Positions 32,183 through 42,640 are shown, numbered from the stretch's first letter. The stretch is 64,000 nt of DNA from an uncultured Candidatus Poseidoniales archaeon (GCA_905182715.1 CAJJCP010000013.1:1-64000); one strand, 5' to 3'. Notes: a model not told the origin generated them from the sequence alone. A program made the numbers and translations.

Positions 32183-33430
32183 ATGACTAAGATTGGTTAT
32201 TGGGGTCTCATAACTTCAAATTCTAAATTCAGGCGGCTATGGCTGGCATCCGTCGTTTCGATGCTTGGTGAATGGTTCAATACGATTGCCTTGTTTCTTT
32301 TGATATTCAAATATACAGATTCGGAGTTTTTGCTTGGTATTTTGTTCACAGTACGGATGCTTTGCTTTGCTTTACTCCAACCGATCAGCGGTTTGCTTGC
32401 AGACAGAATGAATCGCAAACACATCATGGTGTGGTCGAATGTTCTCCAAATGTTTCTCGCTCTGGGATTCTTGGCAGTTGATGGCCCAGAGGATATTCCT
32501 TGGATGCTCGGATTATCGGGAATCATGATGCTGCTTCATGGCGCCTATGTAACTGCGGAAAGAGCTGCTTTACCGAATGTAGTTTCGAAAGAAGAATTGG
32601 CCACAGCCAATGCTCTCGATGCAGCTTCTTGGTCTACAGCACTGTGTTTAGGTGCTATGCTTGGAGGTATCGTCGTCGAATACTTTGGAACAGATGCCGC
32701 ATTTATAATCGACGCTGGAACGTTCTTATTCGGAGCAATACTCCTCATTCCATTGACGATTCCTCAAACTTTTGACAAAGAACTTTCAGGTCCATTGTTT
32801 TCAACTGCGTTCTCAAACATTCGCAAGGGTTGGGTTCGTATTGCCCAAGAAGCACGTTTGCTCAGGATTGTATTTGCTAAAGCCTCGTGGAATATCGCTG
32901 GAGGAGGTCTAGCAGGTGTATTCCTTGTGATAGCAGGTTCGAACGTCGATGGATTCGGCGTTGCACTTGGGTTCGGATTATTCTTTTTCGCTCGAGGAAT
33001 TGGCACAGGTACGGGCCCAATACTTGCGCGTAAATTCCTTACTGATCAAGATAAATGGCCAGTGCTCATCGGCGTTTTGGTAATGATATCCGGATTTTTC
33101 TACTTCTTCGTTGGGTATACGCTTGGAACCAATATTTGGCTGACCGTATTCTTGGTGATGCTTGCACACTCGGCGAGTGGTGCCAATTGGGTCTTGTCGA
33201 CCATATTGACTCAAATGTGGGTTGAAGATGAAATTCGAGGGAGAGTATTCTCGATTGACATGCTCATCATGTCCCTCACCTTCTCCATCTCAAGTGCGAG
33301 CGCCGGATATTTACTTGAAAAGGACATACTTTCTCTCCAACAAGGATTCCAAATTTTCGCCCTCCTCATGATGTGCTCGGGACTTATATTCACCCTGTGG
33401 AAGCCGGGGAATCTCTCTCGGGACATCTGA
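32183..33430 (+). CDS. MFS transporter
   Basis: 12-TM-like pattern, LQPISGLLADRMNRKHIMVWSN. Confidence 0.85.
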   Translation: MTKIGYWGLITSNSKFRRLWLASVVSMLGEWFNTIALFLLIFKYTDSEFLLGILFTVRMLCFALLQPISGLLADRMNRKHIMVWSNVLQMFLALGFLAVDGPEDIPWMLGLSGIMMLLHGAYVTAERAALPNVVSKEELATANALDAASWSTALCLGAMLGGIVVEYFGTDAAFIIDAGTFLFGAILLIPLTIPQTFDKELSGPLFSTAFSNIRKGWVRIAQEARLLRIVFAKASWNIAGGGLAGVFLVIAGSNVDGFGVALGFGLFFFARGIGTGTGPILARKFLTDQDKWPVLIGVLVMISGFFYFFVGYTLGTNIWLTVFLVMLAHSASGANWVLSTILTQMWVEDEIRGRVFSIDMLIMSLTFSISSASAGYLLEKDILSLQQGFQIFALLMMCSGLIFTLWKPGNLSRDI

Positions 33431-33495
33431 TTGCCTCCTCTGATTCGAGGAGTCGTCATAAGAATGCTCAAGGGCAATACCTCCAAGGAACAAAC

Positions 33496-35532
33496 ATGGG
33501 GGCCGAAACGTCTGCACTTCGTATGAGTCTCGGCGAAGGCATACCTGCGATAATCCCTTCACGCCCTGAATGGGATGAATCCGTCGACCATGCACCTCCT
33601 CGTCGTCAAATACTTACTCCAAAGGAGAAGAAACTCGCACTCCGCAATGCATTACGATATTTCCCTGAAGAACAACACGAAGTGCTTGCGAGTGAGTTCC
33701 TCGAGGAGTTGAACTCATTTGGTAGAATCATTATGTGGCGCTATCGCCCAACTGAGTATGAAATGCGCGCACATCCAATCGACGAATATCCAGCACAATG
33801 CAAACAAGCCGCATCGATTATGCTCATGATTCAAAACAATCTAGACCCAGCAGTTGCCCAATTTCCTCATGAACTCATCACCTATGGCGGAAATGGTTCA
33901 GTGTTCCAAAATTGGGCACAATATCGGTTGGTAATGGCCTATCTTTGCAAGATGACTGAATCACAAACACTCGTAATGTATTCCGGTCATCCACTCGGAC
34001 TCTTCCCTTCAATGCCTGAAGCGCCACGTGTTATTGTTACCAATGGTATGGTTATTCCAAATGCTTCTTCACAGGATAATTATGAGCGAATGAACGCTCT
34101 AGGCGTGACACAATATGGCCAAATGACTGCTGGCTCATACATGTACATTGGACCACAAGGAATTGTCCACGGAACCACAATCACTCTTCTAAACGCTGCA
34201 CGAGCCCACCTCGGCCTTGGTGGTGATGAGGGTCTCGGTGGAGTTACATTTGTGACCTCAGGACTCGGTGGAATGTCCGGGGCACAAGCGAAGGCGGCAG
34301 TAATTGCTGGAGCATCTTGTATCGTTGCAGAATCCAATGCGCATGCAGCTCATAAACGTCATGAACAAGGTTGGCTTTCAACAGTAACTGATGATGTTGA
34401 TGATGCTATTGACCAAATGGTGGAAGCGGCAGATAACAAAACACCTCTATCAATAGGCTATATTGGAAATATCGTCAAACTTTGGGAACGATTAGTCGAA
34501 CGTAAGATATCGGTCGACCTCGGCAGTGACCAAACCAGTTTACATAACCCCTTCCAAGGTGGCTACTTCCCAGTCGGCCACACCTATGATGATGCAGCAT
34601 CGATGCTTTCAAACGAACCGGAACGATTTGCTGAAGAAGTCCGCTCAACACTTCGCCGTCATGCGAATGCAATTAACCTCATGTCGGAGAATGGCATGTA
34701 TTTTTGGGATTACGGAAATGCGTTTTTGCTCGAAGCAAGCCGTGCTGGCGCTGACGTAATGGCTGACGATGGTGGGTTCAGATATCCAAGTTATGTCGAG
34801 GACATCATGGGCCCGATGTGCTTCGATTACGGTTTTGGACCCTACAGATGGGTCTGCTGTTCCGGTGATCCGGAGGATTTGAAAATTACTGATGATATTG
34901 CGTGTCAAGTACTTGAGGAAATGCTGCCAAACTCTCCAATTGAAATACAACAACAAATGATTGACAATATTCGTTGGATACGTGGTGCTGGGTCCAATGA
35001 CATGGTCGTTGGAAGTCAGGCAAGAATCCTTTATGCAGATGATGAAGGGCGTAGAAAAATCGCTTCAGCGATGAATACTGCCATTGGAAATGGACAACTT
35101 TCAGGACCTATTGTACTTGGACGAGACCACCATGATGTCTCAGGCACGGATAGCCCGTATCGTGAAACTGCAAACATTCGCGATGGTTCGATTCAAACGG
35201 CTGATATGGCCGTGCATAATTTCGTCGGGGATGCTTTTCGTGGCGCCACTTGGGTCAGCCTCCATAACGGCGGCGGTGTAGGCTGGGGTGAAGTTGTCAA
35301 CGGTGGTTTTGGAATGCTTCTCGATGGAACTGATGACTGTGAAGCGAGACTTCAACGAATGCTACACTGGGATGTTAACAACGGTGTTGCTCGAAGAGCA
35401 TGGGCGCGTAATGAAGGAGCTGAATTTGCCATTCAAAGGGCAATGGATTCGGAACCGTTGCTACGCGTCACTTTACCTCATCACATGAATGATGATTTAC
35501 TTGAACGATTATTCAAGGAGGACGGACAATGA
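33496..35532 (+). CDS. hutU: Urocanate hydratase
   Basis: VMYSGHPLGLFPS, GQMTAGSYMYIGPQGIVHGTTITLLNAAR, SGLGGMSGAQAKAAVIAG, SLHNGGGVGWGEV. Confidence 0.95.
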   Translation: MGAETSALRMSLGEGIPAIIPSRPEWDESVDHAPPRRQILTPKEKKLALRNALRYFPEEQHEVLASEFLEELNSFGRIIMWRYRPTEYEMRAHPIDEYPAQCKQAASIMLMIQNNLDPAVAQFPHELITYGGNGSVFQNWAQYRLVMAYLCKMTESQTLVMYSGHPLGLFPSMPEAPRVIVTNGMVIPNASSQDNYERMNALGVTQYGQMTAGSYMYIGPQGIVHGTTITLLNAARAHLGLGGDEGLGGVTFVTSGLGGMSGAQAKAAVIAGASCIVAESNAHAAHKRHEQGWLSTVTDDVDDAIDQMVEAADNKTPLSIGYIGNIVKLWERLVERKISVDLGSDQTSLHNPFQGGYFPVGHTYDDAASMLSNEPERFAEEVRSTLRRHANAINLMSENGMYFWDYGNAFLLEASRAGADVMADDGGFRYPSYVEDIMGPMCFDYGFGPYRWVCCSGDPEDLKITDDIACQVLEEMLPNSPIEIQQQMIDNIRWIRGAGSNDMVVGSQARILYADDEGRRKIASAMNTAIGNGQLSGPIVLGRDHHDVSGTDSPYRETANIRDGSIQTADMAVHNFVGDAFRGATWVSLHNGGGVGWGEVVNGGFGMLLDGTDDCEARLQRMLHWDVNNGVARRAWARNEGAEFAIQRAMDSEPLLRVTLPHHMNDDLLERLFKEDGQ

Positions 35533-37076
35533 CACTCATTTCACTTGATGGAAACACACTCACTGCAGCAGAAGTAATGCGAGTTGCTACAGGTAACGCT
35601 CAAGTTTCACTTTCCTCTGACGCAATCCCTCGTATCGAAGCAGCACGCGCAGTTGTAGAGCGAATATTATCAAACAATGAAACGGTCTATGGAATCAATA
35701 CTGGATTTGGTGCACTTGTCCACCAACGGATATCTTCCGAAGACTTGGCTCAATTGCAAACGAACTTGGTCCGTTCACATGCGACTGCAATTGGCGAATT
35801 AATGTCAAAAGAATCTGTCCGCGCCATGATGACAGTACGTATCAACTCTCTTTCGAAGGGCAATTCAGGCGTGCACCCCGAGGTATTGCAACAGTTAGTT
35901 CATTTCTTGAATTATGATATCACGCCTGCAATTCCCCGTATAGGTAGTCTTGGAGCAAGTGGTGATTTAGCACCTCTCTCTCACATGGCTTTGAGTCTGA
36001 TCGGCGAAGGAGAAGTTTTGTCCGGCAATGGTGAGACCGAGCCAACTCTGAATCAAATGAAAAAGCATGGTTTAATTCCGCTTGAATTACGGGCAAAGGA
36101 CGGTTTGTCACTGATCAATGGTACAAGCCAAATGTGTAGTTTTTTAGTTTTAGCCGAGCAACGTATCGCTGACCTGCTGGTGTATGCCGACCTCGCACTT
36201 TGTACATCAATTGAAGCGCGTAAAGCAAGTGTCAAGCCATCGGATGTACGAGTTCATGATGCAAGACCGCACCCAGGGCAAGTACTGGTATCTCGACGTA
36301 TTCGAGCAATTCTCAAGGACTCCCCTATCATGGAATCGCACTCGAATTGTGAGCAAGTGCAGGATGCTTATTCATTCCGTTGTGCGCCACAAGTTCACGG
36401 TGCAATTTACGAACGATTATTGTCTTTGCAGAATACTTTGGATATTGAATTGAACAGCGCCACTGACAATCCACTCATATTCCCTGACCTTTCCAATCCA
36501 GGCTCGCATGAAGTTATTTCACAGGGCAACTTCCACGGCGAAGTCTTGGCATTGACTGCAGATGCGATGACAGCCGCGATGTTTGAACTCGGTTCTATTT
36601 CCGAACGTAGAATCGACCAGATGCTCGACCCTGCTCGAAGTGGTTTGCCGGCTTTTTTGGCCAAAGATTCAGGTCTTGAGTCTGGATTGATGATTGTACA
36701 ATATGTCGCTGGCGCCTCACTTGGTGAGCTCCATGGGCATGCAGCACCCCGCTCAATATTTTCGACTTCGACATCAGCTGGCCAAGAAGACCATGTGAGC
36801 ATGGGTGCGACAGCATGTTGGAACTTACTTCAAGCCACCAATCGTCTTTCCGAGGTATTGGCTTGTGAGTTCATAGTTGCATGTCAAGCATTAGAATTTA
36901 ATGACGTTCAACCTTCGAATGTGATTGTGGCTATGAAACAGCGAATTCGTTCAATCGTCGAGCCGTTAGAAGGAGATCGAAGTACAAGCGCAGATATTAT
37001 TTCTGTTGCGAACGAACTTCTCGATGGGGCATGGTTAGCAAGAGTTGAGGCCGAAGTAGGCCGCCTACCTCGTTAA
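35529..37076 (+). CDS. hutH: Histidine ammonia-lyase
   Basis: VYGINTGFGALVHQRIS, GSLGASGDLAPLSHMAL (MIO motif ASG), DNPLIF. Confidence 0.95.
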   Translation: MTLISLDGNTLTAAEVMRVATGNAQVSLSSDAIPRIEAARAVVERILSNNETVYGINTGFGALVHQRISSEDLAQLQTNLVRSHATAIGELMSKESVRAMMTVRINSLSKGNSGVHPEVLQQLVHFLNYDITPAIPRIGSLGASGDLAPLSHMALSLIGEGEVLSGNGETEPTLNQMKKHGLIPLELRAKDGLSLINGTSQMCSFLVLAEQRIADLLVYADLALCTSIEARKASVKPSDVRVHDARPHPGQVLVSRRIRAILKDSPIMESHSNCEQVQDAYSFRCAPQVHGAIYERLLSLQNTLDIELNSATDNPLIFPDLSNPGSHEVISQGNFHGEVLALTADAMTAAMFELGSISERRIDQMLDPARSGLPAFLAKDSGLESGLMIVQYVAGASLGELHGHAAPRSIFSTSTSAGQEDHVSMGATACWNLLQATNRLSEVLACEFIVACQALEFNDVQPSNVIVAMKQRIRSIVEPLEGDRSTSADIISVANELLDGAWLARVEAEVGRLPR

Positions 37077-37959
37077 TCTTCAAAAAATTGATTTTCGAGT
37101 TCATCAAGACCAGTGAGTTGACGGATTCTGAATCGAGCAGTTGCATCATTGGATGCAGAGAGTGAAGTCGTGTTGAGGTTGAGATATTGTTCCAGTTCGA
37201 CTGCTCTTCGCACCTTCTCCTCAACCGCCGCGTACAATGCATATGCTTCATCAGGTTTGAAACTTAATGCCGCCTCAGCTTCAGAAACATCGAGACCCAT
37301 TCTCCTCCATTGGAGGATACGTTTACGAAGAAGTGACAGAGTAAAACCAGTTGAGGGTAGTCTCGACAGCATTACCAGTCGTGGTGTCCCATCCTCCATA
37401 ATTTCCAGCCCCTTCATTTCGATTTCTGAATCAAATTCTTCAATCGATTCGACCTCAGCGTGATTCACATTCTCTTGAGCAGCCTTTGGTAAAGTGAGGT
37501 CAATCGCAGGTGCTTCACGTCTTAGTCGAGCTAACCAGAGAGATTCGAATGCTAACGAACGTATCGGCATGATAATTGTCCACTGTGTCCGATGTACGGA
37601 TTCACGTAACTCACGTACGAAAGAAAGTACTGCATCCTCTCCGTTGATGGTCATGAGCCATTCAAGACCCTCAAGCACAACAATTCCTCCGTGGTTGGAA
37701 AGGTGCCTCAATATATGGTCGCGGATTTCACCAATGTCGGGACGTACTGCACCTTCGGTTGCTCTTTCTGTAAGCCAATAAGCTTCGACAGCATTGATGT
37801 CGAGGTGCTCAAGTAAACGTCGATGTGGTAATCTCGAAAAGAGGAGTATATGTTCCTCGGATGACTGACTTTCTCGATCAACCCAGCCGAGTGTTTCGTC
37901 ATCACTGATGAATTCGGTAGTAAATATTCGGCCTTTTTCGATGATCTCACCCCGCGCAT
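37073..37959 (-). CDS. DUF835-like protein, one frameshift near the N-terminus
   Basis: 37073-37711 reading frame stays open upstream (ARGEIIEKGRIFTTEFISDDETLGWVDRESQSSEEHILLFSRLPHRRLLEHLDINAVEAYWLTERATEGAVRPDIGEIRDHIL); frame lacks a start unless one base is added to the G4 run after ATG 37959. Confidence 0.65.
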
Positions 37960-38042
37960 ACGACTGCTCGTATTACGGGTTCAGCGTTCAAAGTCTATGA
38001 ATCATTATATCCGAAGATGCGATGGGAGGAACAGGTGTGGTA

Positions 38043-39666
38043 ATGGCTGACGAAACCAAAGAAGAAATTGCAATGGCCGAATGTGGGGCTTGTAGAGCCA
38101 TCGTCCCGCTCAATTCCGATAACTGCCCCGAATGTGATATTTCCTTTTCGGGTGTATCTGACGAATCACTCGGCGAATGTGGAGCATGCCAAGGACTCGT
38201 GCCTTTAGATTCTACCAAATGCACCCATTGCGGTACAATATTCGTCGCTGATGATGTTGTTGATGTCTTGAGGAAATGGCTTGCTGAGACCGGTATTACA
38301 ATCCCGATTCTCTTCAAGAAATTCGATAAAGATGGAGACGGGCAAATTGATTCTGCTGAACTTAAAGCTGGACTTCTTAGCCTTAAGTTGGCAGACTTGC
38401 CACCTTCACAAGTTGAGCGCTTAATCGACACCATCGATGAAGACGGCGATGGTCAAATCGATCTTGCTGAATTACACGAAACAATTACTGGCGTGTCATA
38501 TTCTAAAGTTGCCAAAGAAGAAGACACCAACATCTGATGCCGCTGGCGAAGAAGAAGATGAAGAGAGAAGATGAAGAAGAAGAAGGAGAAGAAGAGAGTC
38601 TTCTGAGGCCGACATGGAAACCGATGAAGAAGAAATTTCGGAAACCGAGACTGAAGATGTTGATGAGGACGATGATGAGTCTGAATTCGAAGATGAAGAA
38701 ATAGAAAACACTGTTGAATCTGAAGATGAAGAAACAGAAGACACTGATGAATCCGAAGACTCTGATCTTGATGACATGGATGATGTCCTCGATGATATCG
38801 AAGATGAAATGGATGAAGATGATGAGATGGAGGCAATTGATGTACCTAAACCACTTTCAATCTTGCACCTTATATCCGATGCAATGGATGATTCTGGTGA
38901 TTCACCAAACAAATTCTTTAATTCACTTGACAAAGATGGTGATGGAAATGTTTCTGTGGAGGAATTCACTGAGGCTATCGAAGGGCTCATTGATGAAGAA
39001 GTCACTTCCAAAGATATTGAATCCTTCCTTGTGAATGCAGATGACGATGGTGATGGTGCCATCGATATTATCGAATTCGTCACTGCTCTCGAATCATTAG
39101 AGGATGCTGACGAAGCCGTCGATGATGATTCAAGACTTTCGAAAAAGGTGGAGAAACCTTTCCCTACCGAAATGCAGCGAAAAATGATGGGCAAACAATG
39201 GAATGATATCGTTTGGCCACTGATTCATTTGGCTTTTGGCCTCTTCATTGCCGTATGGCTCATCAATGGACTTGGTGGTATTGGACCACTTGGAGTTGAC
39301 GGCTCAGGTGGAAACATAGCTCTCGAAACTGCTTATGAAATAGGGTTTGAAGATTGGAATGAAGGAGACATTTATCCTTGCGATGCTTCAGTTCAAGTCG
39401 GAGAATGTAAAAACTCACTCACACCATTCTCTGGATCTGCATCATCGATGCCTGCTGGATTCTATTGGGATGGGATTTTCTTGATGGCTCTTGGAGCCAT
39501 CGGACTCATTGCTTCACTCGGCATCCATCTTGCTATTGTCCCTGGATGGCGAGCACGTGCTAAAGCAATGAAAGAAGTCGAAGATGATACTGATGAAGCG
39601 CGCTCAGAAGATTCGAATGAAGAGGACGAAGACGGAATCGATGAAGATGATTCCGAGGACGAATGA
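38043..39666 (+). CDS. Zinc-ribbon / four-EF-hand / transmembrane protein, broken by frameshifts in a GAA-rich tract
   Basis: CGAC..CPEC and CGAC..CTHC zinc ribbons; loops DKDGDGQIDSAE, DEDGDGQIDLAE, DKDGDGNVSVEE, DDDGDGAIDIIE; two TM segments; ORFs 38022-38537 and 38614-39666. Confidence 0.75.
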
Positions 39667-39890
39667 ATTTACTTGAAGGATTAGAAGATGAAGGCGATGA
39701 TGAAGATGAAGATGGAGAGGGATCTGATGATGAAATTGATATCGGATCTCATGTAGGAATCTCACTCGAAGATGAAGAAGTGTTTGGAGTTATCATCGAA
39801 TTTGACGATGATGAAGAGACCGTTACTATCAAAGAAGATGGTACTGGAGACCTGGTCACCGGATATCAAGAAGACATGTTTGTGGAGTGA
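39663..39890 (+). CDS. Small highly acidic protein
   Basis: 75 aa ORF overlapping upstream gene by ATGA. Confidence 0.55.
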   Translation: MNLLEGLEDEGDDEDEDGEGSDDEIDIGSHVGISLEDEEVFGVIIEFDDDEETVTIKEDGTGDLVTGYQEDMFVE

Positions 39891-39894
39891 AAGG

Positions 39895-40215
39895 ATGACC
39901 TCTCACGACACACTTGAGTCATTGAAAGGTAAATCGTCTTGTCCTGTTTGCGGTTGTATCGAGCAGGTAGGCAGCATCCGATGTTCTGAATGTGGAACTT
40001 TCCATTCGGGAATCCATCTCGAGGAACGTGAAGCACCAGCACCTAATTCAACACCTGAACGTGAAGTCATCGACCCTTCACTCTACTCTCTTTCCAATCA
40101 ACACGCCATACCTGAGGAAGATTTCGAAGAAAGTGAAAAAATATCATCATGGTCTGGCGGCTCCACTGACTTCACTATGACTGATGAGGAAGAGAAAGCC
40201 ATTGTCAAAAATTGA
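39895..40215 (+). CDS. Zinc-ribbon protein
   Basis: CPVCGCIEQVGSIRCSECGTFHSG. Confidence 0.6.
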   Translation: MTSHDTLESLKGKSSCPVCGCIEQVGSIRCSECGTFHSGIHLEEREAPAPNSTPEREVIDPSLYSLSNQHAIPEEDFEESEKISSWSGGSTDFTMTDEEEKAIVKN

Positions 40216-40266
40216 TTCTGACGATTTAGTACTCCCCGAACCCGAATCCCTCGCCGATTGATTTAC

Positions 40267-40305
40267 AGGCAATACTCTTTTGATTCGAAAAGAAAATAAT
40301 TGCCT
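40267..40305. terminator. Hairpin between converging zinc-ribbon gene and tRNA-Val; possible bidirectional terminator
   Basis: AGGCAAT-ac-TCTTTT-gattcg-AAAAGA-aaata-ATTGCCT. Confidence 0.35.
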
Positions 40306-40351
40306 TTCAAAAAACTAATGTCGAGAATTCATACGACTGGTTATTGAATGG

Positions 40352-40424
40352 TGGGTTCGGAGAGAATTGAACTCTCGATCTTCGCCATGTCAAGGCGACG
40401 TCATAACCCCTAGACCACGAACCC
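40352..40424 (-). tRNA. tRNA-Val (anticodon GAC)
   Basis: Cloverleaf read on minus strand: acceptor GGGTTCG/CGAACCC, anticodon stem TCGCC/GGCGA with loop TTGACAT, T-arm GAGAG-TTCAATT-CTCTC, discriminator A. Confidence 0.93.
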
Positions 40425-40482
40425 CTAGGTAGCCTGTCCACTGAAACGGTGTATTAAATCACATCGGTGTGGGCAGGTGAAT

Positions 40483-40635
40483 TCAACTCACGATCTTGGA
40501 AATCTTACCAGTACATCCAGGCTGTGAACAAACACCGCCCATTCGCGTTCTACCGTTTTTCATTTTTATGAGCTGACCGTCTTTAATCGGCCCATATGTT
40601 TTACACTTCAGGCAGAATCCTTCAACAACATCCAT
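40483..40635 (-). CDS. Small zinc-binding protein (DUF5679-like)
   Basis: MDVVEGFCLKCKTYGPIKDGQLIKMKNGRTRMGGVCSQPGCTGKISKIVS. Confidence 0.7.
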   Translation of the reverse strand: MDVVEGFCLKCKTYGPIKDGQLIKMKNGRTRMGGVCSQPGCTGKISKIVS

Positions 40636-40901
40636 GAGAATCGTTCTTCCCACAGAGTCGTTCGTCTTAGATTCTTCGCAGAAGACATTCTTTTCGCCAG
40701 CAGTTGAAAATCTTAGGTTCTGGACACTCCGACCCCCTACTTTGCGTGGATATTTGCCAATATGTGTGCTCCTGATGAGCATGTTTGATGAAAAAGAGGC
40801 TACTGAGGCGCTATCTCGAATTACCCCCGCAACGTAAAACCGGTCCCATTTACGCCAATGTCGTATAACATACATTATGCGACATAACGGTCTATGGTAT
40901 T

Positions 40902-41246
40902 TCATTGGTTTTCAGTAACGCTGGCGAGGTTCAGTGCAGAAAGCGGAGATTCGAACATTCCAACAAGTGGTGGCCCTCCAATAACGCCTTCTAAACCACC
41001 ATCTTTAGAATCAAGTTTTTCAACGATCGATTTGGAAATGCGCTTCCAAGACTTTTTGTCTACAAATACCGAATGGACGAGAAATAATCCTTGACCATCA
41101 GTTGATTGTGCAATCCAAGCAGCGAGACAACCTGATTGTCTGCGTTTATATTCTTGGCGTACGTCGAGCATTCTTTTGAATCGAGCTTCTTTTCCAGGTG
41201 CACCCGAACAGACTACAGTTTCAATAAGCACAGTTTTGATTTTCAT
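40902..41246 (-). CDS. Hypothetical protein
   Basis: 114 aa from internal ATG (MKIKTVLIETVV). Confidence 0.5.
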   Translation of the reverse strand: MKIKTVLIETVVCSGAPGKEARFKRMLDVRQEYKRRQSGCLAAWIAQSTDGQGLFLVHSVFVDKKSWKRISKSIVEKLDSKDGGLEGVIGGPPLVGMFESPLSALNLASVTENQ

Positions 41247-41306
41247 TCTTTCCCCTCTCCCAAGTAAGTAGTAATAAATAGCATTCAAGAATCAATTAAA
41301 TATAAA

Positions 41307-42582
41307 TCAATGATGGATAAGTTTTCCATTCAAGCAGGTTGAAACGAATGGAGTATCAGATGGTTGCATACACCATGCCTCCCAATAAGGGGCGTTCAGT
41401 ATATTGAAATTCGCAACAGCGCCTTCTTCAATACGTCCATGTATTTTTCCAGTTGGATGCGGAGAGGTTTCGGAAGGGTTGCGCGTAGCAGCAACGAGAG
41501 CTGCAAGAGGATGTACCGAACAACGCTGGGCGAGAAGTGAGCCTACAAATGGTAAGCTGATTGTTTTACAATTCGGATTGAAATCAGTTGCGATACTCCA
41601 AGTGAAGTTATTATCAATCGCATCGTTAAAGTCAGGCCATTGAGCACCCATTGCATATGGAGTGCCGGGTAAGAAACCCGTATTGACGCCTGCCGCCTCC
41701 ATCTTCATTCTTGTATCATGGCCCGTATAGTGCGCATGATCGGCAGTTATCACTTTGAGTTCTGAAGCCAATCCTCCCCCTCCACCATCTGCAAACTCAT
41801 CAATATGCATTCGCAGGTCAAGCCCTCCTGCACGTGATGCTTTGAGGATATCTTCAGATTGTTCTAACGAGAACCAGCCGGGTTCACAAAACACATCAGC
41901 TGAACGAGCAATTCCTTGTTCCAACACTCTTGGCAATTGTTCGGATAATATTTGTTCGACATATGCATCGGCAGTCATTCCAGTTGGCGATATCGTGTGC
42001 ACCGAGCCATGTTAAATCCAGTGAAGGGAGGTGATTCATAGACTGCAGTTGTGATGCAATGCGTAACAATCTCAATTCCGATTCAGTTGAAAGCCCGTAT
42101 CCGCTCTTTGCCTCGAGATGAGTCGTACCGGAACGAAGAGCTGAACGCATCCGCTCATAACCCAGTTGCAAAAGGCGTTCGTCTGACACTTGAGATGTCG
42201 AACGGACAGTATCTTGAATCCCACCACCCAATTCCGAAATGTCCTTGTAAGATTTTCCTTCATGCCTCCATGAAAGTTCACGTGAACGGTCGCCTGCCCA
42301 CAATAAATGCGTATGACCGTCGACCAAGCCTGGGATAACTGCGTTACCATGTAATGAAAGAACAGTAACTTCTGATGTACTGTCCGGTTTGTCACTTGCG
42401 GCACCATATTCATCTTGGAGTTCTGCGGAAGATGCAATTTTCTCAATCGTATCACCGAGGACAACAATACCCATTCCCGGTGCATCGATTAATCCGTCAG
42501 AATCGAACAGAGAATGCCCTTGCAATGGGCCTTTTCCAGATAAATGCGCCATTGGTCCAACATCAAGGAAGACTGTGCGCAT
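41307..42582 (-). CDS. hutI: Imidazolonepropionase, one frameshift
   Basis: AVIPGLVDGHTHLLWAGDRSRELSWRHEG, LEAKSGYGLSTESELRLLR; continues HTISPTGMTADAYVEQILSEQLPRVL and ATDFNPNCKT in second ORF. Confidence 0.9.
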
Positions 42583-42640
42583 ATCTACTGCTAGAGGCTT
42601 AGGGTTGAAGAACAATGGCTCTCTGGCTTAAACGATTGAG

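Noticed and set aside
38496-39194. 232-aa Ser-rich minus-strand ORF
   Set aside because: Antisense shadow of the GAA/GAT-rich acidic linker and EF-hand gene; low-complexity composition.
39772-39894. Upstream extension of the zinc-ribbon ORF (39772 start)
   Set aside because: Overlaps the acidic ORF in another frame; ATG at 39895 gives the conserved-looking protein.
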